From Pseudomonas putida (GTDB taxonomy: Bacteria > Pseudomonadota > Gammaproteobacteria > Pseudomonadales > Pseudomonadaceae): 64,000 nucleotides of DNA. A program made the position numbers and the translations under genes. How positions within the stretch are numbered: position 1 is the stretch's first letter; every line of letters begins with the position of its first letter. Positions 8,766-18,222 of the stretch are shown piece after piece. The notes below the pieces were generated by a model. That model worked only from the letters and a program-made list of their open reading frames with translations. It was not told the origin of the DNA and ran no database searches. Location of the stretch: NCBI RefSeq assembly GCF_028682475.1, contig NZ_JANHLE010000003.1, forward strand, positions 124,001-188,000, given 5' to 3'.

Positions 8766-11700
8766 CTACCTCAGGCTGGCGATCACCGACGGCTCGCCTG
8801 CTGGCGTTGCCCCCGGCAGCGAGGCCTGTTTGAGCACGTCTTCATAGATCCCCTGAAGCTCCAGGGCCTGGTCGCTGCACAACTTGATACTGTTTTTGAA
8901 GGGGTTGCGATGTTCGAGGTAGCGATGCTGGTTCTCGAGCACATCGGACAGTGCCTGGCGCAAGTACTTTTCATCGGTGCTCAGCGGGATGATGGTGCCG
9001 TTGACGCCATCGACGATATCCTCAACCGTTCCGCCGCCCTGGGTGCTGATCACCCAGACATCGCGGGCAAGCGCTTCGCGCACCGACAAGCCGAAGGTTT
9101 CTTTCAACTGCGTCGGGAACAGCAGAACATCGATGCTGGAATAGAACGCGTCCATGTTCGCCTGGGCATAGCCAGGAATGAAGGTGACGGTCCCGGGTAT
9201 CTTGATGCTGTCCGGCTTGAATGAACGCAAGCCAAGGTGCAGCTGGCTGTCCACCACCTTGAGCTCATAGTCCGAGCGGTTGAGCGAGGCAAAGGCGCGG
9301 GCGATCAGGGTCACCCCCTTGATCGAGACATTGCCGCCGACATAGCCAAACCTGAGGGTCTTGCCCGGTTGCTTACGGTAGTTGGCCGCAGGCGCCAGGA
9401 TGCCATTGTTGTTGACCCGGATCTTTGCGGCATCGAAGCCGTTGGCGATATACAGGTCCCTGGCAAACTTGCTGGGCGCAAGCAACAGGTCGGCCTTTTT
9501 CAGCATGTTTGCCAGCCATTGCTGGCGGTAATCGTTCAGCACTGGATCGTCTACACACTTTGCGCAGACTTCACTGGAAATCCTGGTTTGCCCGCAGTAT
9601 TGCCCATGCTTGTTGATCATGAACTGGCGACCACAGATCCACCAGGTGTCATGCAAGGTCACCACAAAAGGAATGCCTGCCTTGCGGCAACTTTCCGCCA
9701 GCTGCGCCCCGAGTCCTTGCACCGAATGCAAGTGCACAAGGTCTGGCGCAACAGTGCTGAGCATGGCCTCGAAGACCGGGATAGTCGCGGGGTTCTCAAA
9801 GTATTCGGCGCGCTGATCGGGTAGCCCCATACCGATTACCGCAACCTTGTTGACCTCGTACCTGAACAGGCCGTAGGGCCCCGCGCTGGCGACTGGCAAC
9901 GAGGTCAACACGAAGGGTTGCAGTTGCGATGACTGCGCCATCAGCCGGGTCATCTGTTCAGCGATGATCGTGGCGCCGCCATAGCTTCTGGGGGCGAAGA
10001 ATATGTTTGCCGACAGCACGCGCCTGGCGCGGGTCTGCACCTGCGCCGGAAAGATCCGGCTCAGTGGCTGCCAGCTCTTGCTGTCGGACCCAGCATCCGG
10101 GCTCTGCTCGATCACCGTCACATGCCTGGCGCCAGCCTCGGTCATTACCTGGGCCAGCGCGCCTGTCGAAGCGATGGCCCGGTCGCACGACAGCAGCGCC
10201 TGTTGATACAGCGCCACGGCCGCCAGCAGGCGTGCAATGGCGTCGTCGCTCAAGGCATGCAGATCATGCTGCTGACGGTACGCCTGCGCATCGAAAATCA
10301 ATTCATCGGCGTCCCAGTAGGACGTGACCTTGAGCCGCCTGGCCTCCTCGATCAGCAGGAGCACATCGGCGAAGGCCGGCACCCGAAAGAAGATCACCGC
10401 GGAACACATCTGCAGTGCATTCAGGCAAGCGCTGTGCTCACGCCAATCAAAAACGCGGCATCGGTAACCGAGGCCCGCAAGCGCTTGCTGGATCTGGACC
10501 ACCCGGGATTGTGGGCATTGCGCCAGGTCAACCTCGCTGATCAACACCACTTCATTGGCGAACAGCTCGCTGGCCGGGACCCCGGGGTTGCCCAGCGGCA
10601 GGCTTTTACCCGTTGCATCAGGGGCTTTCCACAGTAGGCCCGGCCCCTGCTTCAACAACTCCCGCCAGACCTTTTTCAGGGTTGGATACAACCCGGCTTT
10701 GTGCACATACGCCCGAAAGCGCTGGTCCAGCCGTGGTTCGCTTGCAAGGTGGCGGAGCAACGCGGCAACCCGTGCCGTCAATGGCGTGAGGGTCGATGCG
10801 CGGTGGACTTCCTGTACCGCCAACGCGGCGCCCAGACGCTGGCGGTGCAGTTGCAGCTGCCGTTGCGCATCCGTGCCTGCCAGTGCAGTTTCGATGTGGG
10901 CAAATACATCATCCAGTAACGCCTGGCGTCTGCGGTACATCGCGCGTTTTTTCGCGGCGATGTCATCCGCCGCACGCATTGACTGGGCCAGGGGAATGCT
11001 GAAGAAATCCTCGCGATCCGAGGGCGTTGCACCATTTTCCAGCCAGATGACGTCATAATTTGCCGCCAGATCCTGGGCTTTTTCAGCACCAAAATACGGA
11101 TGACGATGGTGCCGGTACGCGTCGCCGACCGCGTAAATTCGGGAAGCCCCCACCGTTCTGGCAATGCACTTGATGGCTTCGATGAGAAAGCTTCTGGGAC
11201 GCAGCCCCTCAAAATCCTTGGTCAGGTCGCGGTAGATACTCAAGGACCTTTCACTGTCTATGCCTTTGTGAATACCCTGAACCGCACCGATGAACAGACA
11301 CAGCCCATCCGTGCTGCGCGACAAGGTGAAGGCGATTGAGGCCACGCGCAAATCACCCTGGAACACGTTCAGCACCAACTCCCCTTCGCGCTTGAACCAG
11401 ATCGGCCGATCCAGGACCAGGGTACAGGCGCTGGAGTAGTTCGACAGGTCGCACAGGGTCAGACGCTCGTCACGCCCCAGCAACAACAGCGCCGGAAACT
11501 GATCGCTGATCGCTTCATAGTGCGACGCCACCGCAGCCAGGCGTACCGGGGCATTCCAGCTCTTGCTGATGTAGGGCCACTGCACCACACCGATGCAGTC
11601 ACCCCCGAGTTTCTCAAAGCCGTCACTGCCCAGCGTGTTCGACATGCGCGTGAAAAACGAGCGCAGGTCTGACCACTGCCAGGTCATGACCAGCATCAAC

Positions 11701-11780
11701 TTGAACTTGTTGTTCAGCGACCGTAAAGAATATCCGGGCTGCAACGTGAGCACACTGTTCAATATCGATCGATAAATCAT
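8766..11780 (-). CDS. DUF535 (VirK/YbjX-like) - glycosyltransferase family 4 fusion
   Basis: 1004-aa multidomain protein. Residues 1 to about 300 look like a complete DUF535/VirK/YbjX domain (SRSTDGLCLFIGAVQG, then GASRIYAVGDAYRHHRHPYF, then the Arg/Lys-rich RRRQALLDD end). A linker follows. About 405-530 is a Rossmann-like domain with FFRVPAFADV and WDADELIFDA. About 590-960 is a GT4 domain with a possible metal site (CGQ...CAKCVDD) and EX7E in KETFGLSVREAL (about 893). DUF535 proteins are normally stand-alone and linked to envelope stress or lipid A changes. Start ATG at 11780 has only a weak ribosome site. It lies 7 bp after the next upstream gene. Confidence 0.82.
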   Translation of the reverse strand: MIYRSILNSVLTLQPGYSLRSLNNKFKLMLVMTWQWSDLRSFFTRMSNTLGSDGFEKLGGDCIGVVQWPYISKSWNAPVRLAAVASHYEAISDQFPALLLLGRDERLTLCDLSNYSSACTLVLDRPIWFKREGELVLNVFQGDLRVASIAFTLSRSTDGLCLFIGAVQGIHKGIDSERSLSIYRDLTKDFEGLRPRSFLIEAIKCIARTVGASRIYAVGDAYRHHRHPYFGAEKAQDLAANYDVIWLENGATPSDREDFFSIPLAQSMRAADDIAAKKRAMYRRRQALLDDVFAHIETALAGTDAQRQLQLHRQRLGAALAVQEVHRASTLTPLTARVAALLRHLASEPRLDQRFRAYVHKAGLYPTLKKVWRELLKQGPGLLWKAPDATGKSLPLGNPGVPASELFANEVVLISEVDLAQCPQSRVVQIQQALAGLGYRCRVFDWREHSACLNALQMCSAVIFFRVPAFADVLLLIEEARRLKVTSYWDADELIFDAQAYRQQHDLHALSDDAIARLLAAVALYQQALLSCDRAIASTGALAQVMTEAGARHVTVIEQSPDAGSDSKSWQPLSRIFPAQVQTRARRVLSANIFFAPRSYGGATIIAEQMTRLMAQSSQLQPFVLTSLPVASAGPYGLFRYEVNKVAVIGMGLPDQRAEYFENPATIPVFEAMLSTVAPDLVHLHSVQGLGAQLAESCRKAGIPFVVTLHDTWWICGRQFMINKHGQYCGQTRISSEVCAKCVDDPVLNDYRQQWLANMLKKADLLLAPSKFARDLYIANGFDAAKIRVNNNGILAPAANYRKQPGKTLRFGYVGGNVSIKGVTLIARAFASLNRSDYELKVVDSQLHLGLRSFKPDSIKIPGTVTFIPGYAQANMDAFYSSIDVLLFPTQLKETFGLSVREALARDVWVISTQGGGTVEDIVDGVNGTIIPLSTDEKYLRQALSDVLENQHRYLEHRNPFKNSIKLCSDQALELQGIYEDVLKQASLPGATPAGEPSVIASLR

Positions 11781-11787
11781 CGGTTTC

Positions 11788-12765
11788 TCACTTGTATTCG
11801 ATCAATACCGCTTTGCCGGCACCGAATCTGTTCAATAGGAACTTCACCTGCCCCAGCATCTCGGGAAACTTGCCAAGCACCAGGAAGATCGCCTGCAGCC
11901 AGTTTTCGCGCGCCGACCTGACGCCCCGGCGTGCCAGGCGCACGGCCTGCAGCGGGTAGATCAACAGCAGCAACAGCCCCCAGCCTCCCAGCCATGCACT
12001 GGCAGCGACGATTGCCAGCGGGATCGCCAGCCCCCAGATCCAGATGCGCCGCGACTCTCGCTGCCAATGGCGCTCCGGTGCCGCACCATGCAAAAAAGCG
12101 CCTTCAGCGAAGGCATAGCCGCCACGCAGGCTGCGCTGCCACCACTGGCCAAACCGGGTCATGGCGGCGTCGTGCAGGGTCATTTCCTCAGGCAAACGCC
12201 AGATCTTCCAGCCAGCGGCGCGCAGACGCACACACAATTCAGGCTCTTCTCCGGCAATAAGACTGGCGCGATAGCCGGACACGGCAGCGAAAGCGTCAGC
12301 GCGCATCAGCGCATCACCGCCACAGGCCTTGGCCTCACCAATCGGTGTGTCCCACTCCAGGTCACACAGCAAGTTGTACACCGAACGTTGCGGAAAGCGC
12401 TCGCGGCGCCGCCCGCACACCACCGCGACCGCAGGATGCGCATAAAGAAACGCTTGTGCCTTGGGCAACCAGCCAGCGGCCACCTCGCAATCACCATCGA
12501 CAAACTGCACATGACGCAGCGTCGGCAACAGGCGTTGCAAACGGGCAAAGCCTTCGTTGCGAGCCCGTGCTGCCGTGAACGGACGGGTCATGTCCAGCGC
12601 CAACACCTCGACGCCGCGCTGGCGTGCCATTTGCACCGAACCGTCCACCGAACCCGAGTCGACGTAAACGACCTTGTCCGCGCTACCCTCCAGCGAAGCC
12701 AGACAACGCTCAAGCCGCTGGCCCTCGTTACGACCGATAACCACTACGCCAATGCCTTTCACCAT
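11788..12765 (-). CDS. Glycosyltransferase family 2 with C-terminal membrane helices
   Basis: 325-aa enzyme. The GT-A domain begins GVVVIGRNEGQRLERCLASL and has VDSGSVDGS and FVDGDCEV as nucleotide and metal-binding motifs. Two hydrophobic segments near 235-280 likely anchor it. The C-terminal part is basic (ARRGVRSARENW). I chose the ATG at 12765, preceded by GAGTGAGG, over the GTG at 12774. It belongs to the same tightly packed operon. Acceptor and sugar are unknown. Confidence 0.87.
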   Translation of the reverse strand: MVKGIGVVVIGRNEGQRLERCLASLEGSADKVVYVDSGSVDGSVQMARQRGVEVLALDMTRPFTAARARNEGFARLQRLLPTLRHVQFVDGDCEVAAGWLPKAQAFLYAHPAVAVVCGRRRERFPQRSVYNLLCDLEWDTPIGEAKACGGDALMRADAFAAVSGYRASLIAGEEPELCVRLRAAGWKIWRLPEEMTLHDAAMTRFGQWWQRSLRGGYAFAEGAFLHGAAPERHWQRESRRIWIWGLAIPLAIVAASAWLGGWGLLLLLIYPLQAVRLARRGVRSARENWLQAIFLVLGKFPEMLGQVKFLLNRFGAGKAVLIEYK

Positions 12766-12796
12766 GGGCCTCACTCGCGACGATCAACTGGCTTGC

Positions 12797-13321
12797 TCAG
12801 GTGTATTCCATTACTTCAGTGGGCTTTCTCACCTTTATAGTCGCTGGCACGCCAACGGCCAGTGAATTGTCCGGCACATCGATCAATACCACCGCGTTGG
12901 AGCCAATCACGACGTTGTTGCCAATGCGAATATTGCCCAGCACCTTGGCACCGGCGCCGATATCGACGTTATTGCCGATGACCGGCGCCGTGGGTTCATT
13001 GACATTTTTCAGGCCGACCACCACGCCGTTGCGAATCCGGCAGTCATCACCGAATTGCGCGTATCCGCTGATGACGATGCCGCCAAAATGGTCGATGACG
13101 AAGTTGCGGCCGACCACCACCTCACACGGCAACTCGACGCCGGTGACGATCTGCACCAGTTTGAACAGCACCTTGTAGACAAAGGAAAACAGCTTGCGCA
13201 GCAACGCCGGACGCACGCCGTAGCGCCAGCGTCCGAAGCGATACACCAGCATGACCCAGAAGCCCTGAGCACCCCAGTCGCCACGGTATGCACGCAAGTC
13301 CGCACGTATGTTTTCGAACAT
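12797..13321 (-). CDS. Serine acetyltransferase-like hexapeptide acyltransferase
   Basis: 174-aa left-handed beta-helix protein of the CysE-like branch: N-terminal helical segment (FENIRADLRAYRGDWG), then hexapeptide turns VVVGRNFVIDHFGGIVISG, IGNNVDIGAGAKVLG and IRIGNNVVIGSNAVV, ending in a basic tail. In polysaccharide clusters such proteins usually O-acetylate the repeat unit. The start is the ATG at 13321, which follows AGGTAGG and lies 9 bp after the upstream stop; the longer frame to 13402 would overlap the upstream gene. Confidence 0.87.
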   Translation of the reverse strand: MFENIRADLRAYRGDWGAQGFWVMLVYRFGRWRYGVRPALLRKLFSFVYKVLFKLVQIVTGVELPCEVVVGRNFVIDHFGGIVISGYAQFGDDCRIRNGVVVGLKNVNEPTAPVIGNNVDIGAGAKVLGNIRIGNNVVIGSNAVVLIDVPDNSLAVGVPATIKVRKPTEVMEYT

Positions 13322-13329
13322 GAATTCAC

Positions 13330-14286
13330 CTACCTTGTGGGTTGGCTCGCGAACCGGGTTTCGAACAACAGCGACCAGGTGGCACGGGTATGCTGCCAAC
13401 ATGCCCTGATGGCCGCCCGGCCTCGTCCTTTCAACAGCGCCTTGAGTGCCAGCAGCAGATCACCCAGGCACACCAGTGCCATATGCAAGGCCAACCCGGG
13501 CACGCCATGATGTTTGCGGAAATACAAAAGCTCGCTTTCGATCTGGTAGTTCGATATCTGGCGACTGGCTGCCTCCAGTTCGGCAACCGACTTGGAGCTT
13601 TCGCCACCAATGTGCACGACCGTGGTATGCGGATAGAACACCACCTTCCAGCCGGCCTCTTTAACGCGTTTACAGTGGTCAACCTCCTCGTAGTAGAGGA
13701 AGTAACGCGGGTCGAACAGGCCAACCTGATCGAGCACTTCCCGGCGCACAAGATAGAAGCAGCCTGGCAGCCAGTCGCACTCGCGGACCGAACCGTGATC
13801 CCAGCTCATCTCGTCGACCATCTTCAGCCACGGGAAAAAGCGCCTGAGCCCGGTGCGGGCCACAAACACGTTCAACGGCGTTGGAAAGTAGCGGCAGCTG
13901 GGTTGCAGATCACCCTCACGCCCTACCAGGCGAACACCCAGCACCCCGCATTCAGGATGGGCGTCCATGTAGTCGATGGTTTTGCCCAGGCTGTCGGCGG
14001 CCACAAAGGAGTCGGTATTGAGCAGCAACGCGTACTTGCCTTGCAGGTGTTCAAGCAATTGATTGTTGGCACGTCCAAAGCCGACGTTTTTTTCATTGCT
14101 CAGTAACGTCGCCTCAGGGCACACCTTGGCCAGGCACTCCAGCGAATTGTCGACCGAGGCGTTGTCCACCACCAGATAGCTGGCAAGCTGCTCGCTATCA
14201 GCCTGGCGCAGCGCGTCGAACATCGGCTGCAACAAGGCTGCGGTGTTGAAGTTGACCACCAGCACGTCGACGGGCTTGCTAGCCAT
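13330..14286 (-). CDS. Glycosyltransferase family 2 (rhamnosyltransferase-like)
   Basis: 318-aa GT2 with VDVLVVNFNTAALLQ at the start, VVDNASVDNSLE, and LLNTDSF as the metal-binding region; further on DWLPGCFYLVRREVLDQVG and FFLYYEEVD-like residues are typical of the WbbL rhamnosyltransferase group. A C-terminal hydrophobic stretch (about 265-290) may sit at the membrane. The ATG at 14286 overlaps the upstream acyltransferase by 8 bp; the 67 extra residues of the longer frame are antisense-like and unlikely. Confidence 0.88.
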   Translation of the reverse strand: MASKPVDVLVVNFNTAALLQPMFDALRQADSEQLASYLVVDNASVDNSLECLAKVCPEATLLSNEKNVGFGRANNQLLEHLQGKYALLLNTDSFVAADSLGKTIDYMDAHPECGVLGVRLVGREGDLQPSCRYFPTPLNVFVARTGLRRFFPWLKMVDEMSWDHGSVRECDWLPGCFYLVRREVLDQVGLFDPRYFLYYEEVDHCKRVKEAGWKVVFYPHTTVVHIGGESSKSVAELEAASRQISNYQIESELLYFRKHHGVPGLALHMALVCLGDLLLALKALLKGRGRAAIRACWQHTRATWSLLFETRFASQPTR

Positions 14287-14896
14287 TGTTCCCTTCCCCG
14301 AAAAAGTACTGCCGCCTTGCCGCCACCAGTGTTGGCTCCAGCGCCGGGTCGAACGCGCCGTTGCGCTGTCTGACCAGGTCCATCCACGGGTAGGCAACGC
14401 AGCGCTCTTCAATCCGGCTGACCAGTTCTTCGGTAGTGCAAATGACCTTGGCCGGATTGCCTCCGACCACCGTGCCAGGCGGAACATCTTTGGTCACCAC
14501 AGCACCCGCGGCGACAATCGAGTCAGGCCCGATGGTCACGCGCGGCATGACAATGGCGCCATGGCCGATAAAGCAGTTGTCGTGGATATCGATGTAACCG
14601 ACCGAGTCCAGGTGCTTGCCATAGCGCACTTCAATCAAGGCCACTACCGCGTCATGGCCGATCAGCGTGCAATCGGACAGCCCCACATAACTGCCGATGC
14701 GTACCATCGTCGGGTCGGTGATGTTGCAACCGCTACTGATGTGTACATGGTTGCCGACCGAATGAAACTTTCCCCAGCGCTTCAAGTAGACGCCCCACTC
14801 GCAGGCATTGGGGTTGCACAACTTTTTGTACAGGGGGCTGCCGCGCCCGGTTGAGTTGACGTAATAGGTCAATGCGCTGCGTATCCATCCAAACAT
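14279..14896 (-). CDS. Hexapeptide-repeat acyltransferase (LbH family)
   Basis: 205-aa left-handed beta-helix acyltransferase. Hexapeptide turns run through VHISSGCNITDPTMVRIGSY, IDIHDNCFIGHGAIVMPRV and TIGPDSIVAAGAVVTKDVPP, with the closing VVGGNPAKVI that marks acetyl-CoA-dependent members. Likely modifies a sugar of the exopolysaccharide. ATG at 14896 with GAGGG 10 bases upstream. This and the CysE-like protein make two candidate acetylation enzymes in one cluster. The 145 bp upstream hold no gene. Confidence 0.87.
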   Translation of the reverse strand: MFGWIRSALTYYVNSTGRGSPLYKKLCNPNACEWGVYLKRWGKFHSVGNHVHISSGCNITDPTMVRIGSYVGLSDCTLIGHDAVVALIEVRYGKHLDSVGYIDIHDNCFIGHGAIVMPRVTIGPDSIVAAGAVVTKDVPPGTVVGGNPAKVICTTEELVSRIEERCVAYPWMDLVRQRNGAFDPALEPTLVAARRQYFFGEGNNG

Positions 14897-15040
14897 ACTG
14901 CGACCCTCGCAAGTGAAGCTATCTTGGACTGTCCCTGAGTCGATCCGGTCTCGTTCTTGTTGGTGCTGACCGGATTGCACTCCCCACTATCAACCGCGCT
15001 GTTGCCCGTCCTTCAACACTGGCGCAACATCCCGCCGATG

Positions 15041-16507
15041 TCATACCGCCGAAGCGCTGGCCACCTTCATTTTGTTATCAAGGTGATCCGCCAGCCTTAA
15101 CGCAAACTGCAGCAGCGGCATCGTCGGGTTGGAGGCGCCGCCCTTGGCAAAAATACTGCTGCCGGCCACATAAAGATTTTCAGTGCCGAACACCTTGCAG
15201 TTGGCATCGACCACACCCGTCTGCGCTGAGGCCGCCATCCGCGTGGTCCCCATATGGTGGGCATGCGGCGCTATTTTCAGTGGCACGGCGGTGTCATAGA
15301 CGTAATCGTTGAGCTTGACGAAACCCAGCCCCACCTCGGCAAACTGCTTGGCGATTTCGCTGCCGATGCACTTGATGGTGTGCCTGTCGTCGGGACTCAA
15401 GGCCCAGTTGACATTGACCTTGGCGACACCCAGCGAGTCTTTTTCGTCCAGCAGCGAGATACGGCTTTGCACATTGGGAAACTGCTCGAGCATCGTGCTG
15501 ATCACGCCATCCCCCGGGCAACTGAACTTGGCAATGAATTCAATTTTGCTGGCCACGCCCATTTCACAGGCGAGGTTTTCGAGAAAGTGTTTGACCTCGG
15601 CGGTTCGCCCGTAAGTGCGCACCTCCGACAGCACCGAGGTAGCGACATTACCTTTGCCCGAACGGTACTCCTCGATAAATGCATCGGTGGTGTAATACTC
15701 GCGCGGCTCGGTATCTTGGCCTTCTCTTAATATGAAGGTGCCCATATCGATATTCAGGTGTTCCATGAAACACCCGCCCACCAAGCCATTGCGGTTGACG
15801 ACGCCCGCCGCCAGCAGCGACTCGCTGTTGAGCAATTGCCGGGCATTCTCGATGGCGCCGGTTGCCAGAATGAAATTGTGTGCCTCCAGTCGCTCACGGT
15901 GCAGGTCGTAATCCGACACTAGCGCAGCCACCAGGCGGCCTGAAGCCTGATCGAACTCAAGATCGACACAGTTGCAATTGAGAAAAACCTCGAGCCCCGG
16001 GGTTTCGTTGAGCGCCGTTGCGTACTTTTGCGCAAACCGCGTCGGCGGGCTGAGCAGAAAGCGGTCAGCCTCGAACTCGCCCCCCTTCAAACCGGTGTTG
16101 CGCGCCTGAAAGCTTGCCCCTTGCGGAAGGTCGACGATCGCCATCGCCGCCGGCAGATAGCGCTCGATCTCCGCATATTCGATGGGCCAACCGGGCAGAT
16201 TGCCAGGCGGCGAGACCGCGAAGTCAGAGGCCTCGAACGGACGGCAGCGCCCTGCCCAGTGATTGGACGTGCCGCCCAGGAAGCGCAAGCGCGTTTCCTC
16301 GGCATACATCTCAAGGCCTGTCGAGGTGCAGGCGTAAAGAGCTTGTGAACGCGGTGAGGCCTCGTGCCCTCCGCCCTCGATCAGGACCACGCTCCATCCG
16401 GCCTGCGCCAGTTGCAGGGCCAGGGTGATACCGGCCGGGCCGGCACCGACGATGCAAAAGTCGTAGCCGCTGCGCAGTTCTTTTTGCGCCTGGTAGTCCT
16501 TGATCAT
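15041..16507 (-). CDS. GMC-family FAD-dependent oxidoreductase
   Basis: 488-aa flavoprotein. The N-terminal dinucleotide fold is CIVGAGPAGITLALQLAQAG with an acidic strand end (VVLIEGG). The C-terminal domain has HAHHMGTTRM and SNPTMPLLQFALRLADHL, matching the active-site His/Asn region of glucose-methanol-choline oxidoreductases. It has no signal of its own, and its ATG overlaps the stop of a 64-aa Tat-signal protein by ATGA, suggesting a two-subunit enzyme exported together. In this cluster it may oxidise a sugar alcohol group; the substrate is unknown. Confidence 0.87.
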   Translation of the reverse strand: MIKDYQAQKELRSGYDFCIVGAGPAGITLALQLAQAGWSVVLIEGGGHEASPRSQALYACTSTGLEMYAEETRLRFLGGTSNHWAGRCRPFEASDFAVSPPGNLPGWPIEYAEIERYLPAAMAIVDLPQGASFQARNTGLKGGEFEADRFLLSPPTRFAQKYATALNETPGLEVFLNCNCVDLEFDQASGRLVAALVSDYDLHRERLEAHNFILATGAIENARQLLNSESLLAAGVVNRNGLVGGCFMEHLNIDMGTFILREGQDTEPREYYTTDAFIEEYRSGKGNVATSVLSEVRTYGRTAEVKHFLENLACEMGVASKIEFIAKFSCPGDGVISTMLEQFPNVQSRISLLDEKDSLGVAKVNVNWALSPDDRHTIKCIGSEIAKQFAEVGLGFVKLNDYVYDTAVPLKIAPHAHHMGTTRMAASAQTGVVDANCKVFGTENLYVAGSSIFAKGGASNPTMPLLQFALRLADHLDNKMKVASASAV

Positions 16508-16698
16508 GTCGGCTCTTTCCGGAAGTACTCAGATGGCAACACCCAGCCATTGATCACGACAAATCCGGTCTTTCCGGCAGGTTTGCGGGCAACGCCTGCA
16601 GAGAAGCCGAACAGCACCCCGCCAACGCCCAGCACCACACAACTGCCCAGAAAGCCCCTGCGACCTAATAGCGGAGTACAAAACTGAAACTTCCCCAT
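16504..16698 (-). CDS. Tiny twin-arginine-signal protein, likely small subunit of the GMC oxidoreductase
   Basis: 64 aa. A twin-arginine signal begins with GRRGFLGS followed by a hydrophobic run to about residue 35, then only about 28 residues (KTGFVVINGWVLPSEYF). Its stop overlaps the start of the GMC gene by 4 bp. Known periplasmic GMC dehydrogenases use a small Tat subunit to carry the folded flavoprotein across the membrane; this one would be far shorter than those. ATG at 16698 with a modest ribosome site (TTGGGATC). Confidence 0.65.
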   Translation of the reverse strand: MGKFQFCTPLLGRRGFLGSCVVLGVGGVLFGFSAGVARKPAGKTGFVVINGWVLPSEYFRKEPT

Positions 16699-16750
16699 GA
16701 TCCCAAGACCTATGCCATTTATCGTTTTTAGAGAAGTAACCGGGCACGCC

Positions 16751-18127
16751 TCACAGCCAGTTGAAAAAGCTCGTTACCAGCACGCCGCATAACGCCCCGA
16801 CGGCCACCACCGGGAGCACCGCGAGTTCGCGCTTGAGGTCGAAAATACCTAGCTTGCGGTTGACGTACACAATCAGTACAAGGGTCGGGAACGTATGCAA
16901 GGCCACCCCCCAGATCGCATAGTTCACGCCGCCGATGGCTAACAATAACGGTAGCAGCCCCCATAACGAGACGAGGCGAATAATGTTGTCGATCGCCTGG
17001 TATTTCGTCAGTCCCATGGCCAGCCAGACCTGGTGCGCCAAGGTGTAACGCAAGACCAGAAAAGACAGCGACAATATCGCAAGAATAGTGCCTGCACCGG
17101 CATACCGCTCATCGTACATCCAGCCAATGAGCATCGGGCTTGCGGTCAGCAGCCCGCCGCAGGTAAACAGCGAGACCAGGTCAACCAGCAATTTGAAGCG
17201 CATGTACAGGGCCTTCAGACGTTCACTGTCGCCCTCTCTGGCCGCTTCGCTGAAGGCTGGCAGGGCCACGGCGCCGAACAACTTCATCAGGCCGGTCTGG
17301 ATCGAACCGAGAATCAGCACGGCAATCGAGTACACGCCCAGCTCCGCCGCGGTCATGCTGGCCCCGAACCAGATGCGGTCGCCATACATGGCCAGCACGC
17401 CGACGACCGACGACACCAGGATCCAGCGACCAAAATTGACCAGCTCGGTCAGGGCCGAACGATCCCACTGCAGGCGGTTACGCGGCCCCTGCAGCGCCAC
17501 GTGGCCAAGGACCGTACTGGTCAGGGCCGCTACCACACTGGCGATCACCAGCGACCAGATCGAGCGGGTGAAATAGCCGATCAGCAACATCACCACCAAG
17601 CCGACGACCTGCGACGTCAGATCGATCAGCACCACGCGCTTTTGTTGGAAAGTTCGCACCGCGACATCTATCTTTGTTGACTGGAAGCCAAAGATGATTG
17701 CCGATATGCCGGTGATCGCCAGCACCAGCGGCAGTTCCGGTGCGGCATAGGTGGAGCCCGCCGGCCACAGATTGCCGAGTTGGGTCAGCCAGACGCCGAG
17801 GGCCAGCAGCAGGGTCAGGGAAAACAGCACAAAGCCGCGGATGATCTGCACCGTCCAGGCGGTATTGAGGAACAGCGGATCGTCGCCACGTCGGCTCTGG
17901 ACAATGTTCTGCCGTATACCGACATCCGATAGCAGATGAAGGAGCACGGATACCGTGGTGGCAATCACCATCACCCCGAACATTTCCGGTACCAACAACC
18001 GGGCAATGATCAGGTTGCCGCCCAAACGAAGGACTTGCGATAGCACCAACGACAACACGTTCCAGGCCCCGGCCCAGATTGCGCGTCTTTTGAGACTCAC
18101 CGGGGCTGACACATCAATCGACGGCAT
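16751..18127 (-). CDS. Oligosaccharide flippase (Wzx/MATE-like)
   Basis: 458-aa polytopic membrane protein with about 12 predicted helices and the N-terminal polysaccharide-synthase pattern (WNVLSLVLSQVLRLGGNLII, LLVPEMFGVMVIA). It would flip the lipid-linked repeat unit to the periplasm for the polymerase encoded next door on the other strand. The region 18128-18222 between the two divergent genes contains a 7-bp inverted repeat. Confidence 0.92.
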   Translation of the reverse strand: MPSIDVSAPVSLKRRAIWAGAWNVLSLVLSQVLRLGGNLIIARLLVPEMFGVMVIATTVSVLLHLLSDVGIRQNIVQSRRGDDPLFLNTAWTVQIIRGFVLFSLTLLLALGVWLTQLGNLWPAGSTYAAPELPLVLAITGISAIIFGFQSTKIDVAVRTFQQKRVVLIDLTSQVVGLVVMLLIGYFTRSIWSLVIASVVAALTSTVLGHVALQGPRNRLQWDRSALTELVNFGRWILVSSVVGVLAMYGDRIWFGASMTAAELGVYSIAVLILGSIQTGLMKLFGAVALPAFSEAAREGDSERLKALYMRFKLLVDLVSLFTCGGLLTASPMLIGWMYDERYAGAGTILAILSLSFLVLRYTLAHQVWLAMGLTKYQAIDNIIRLVSLWGLLPLLLAIGGVNYAIWGVALHTFPTLVLIVYVNRKLGIFDLKRELAVLPVVAVGALCGVLVTSFFNWL

Positions 18128-18146
18128 GACATCAATCTCTGACTGA

Positions 18147-18180
18147 ATGGCTAGAAGTCACTATAGTTTCAATTAGCCAT
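18147..18180. promoter_or_regulatory. Inverted repeat in the flippase/polymerase divergent promoter region
   Basis: ATGGCTA at 18147-18153 is mirrored by TAGCCAT at 18174-18180, in the 95-bp gap from which the flippase and polymerase genes are transcribed apart. It is a candidate operator; no regulator can be named. Confidence 0.3.
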
Positions 18181-18222
18181 GATGCTAGCCGTCATCCACC
18201 AAGGGACAGGTGCCCATCGCCA

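Noticed and set aside
13402..14487. Longer starts for the acyltransferase and GT2 genes
   Set aside because: The added residues overlap upstream genes, look like antisense translation and lack ribosome sites; internal ATGs with good sites fit family N-termini.
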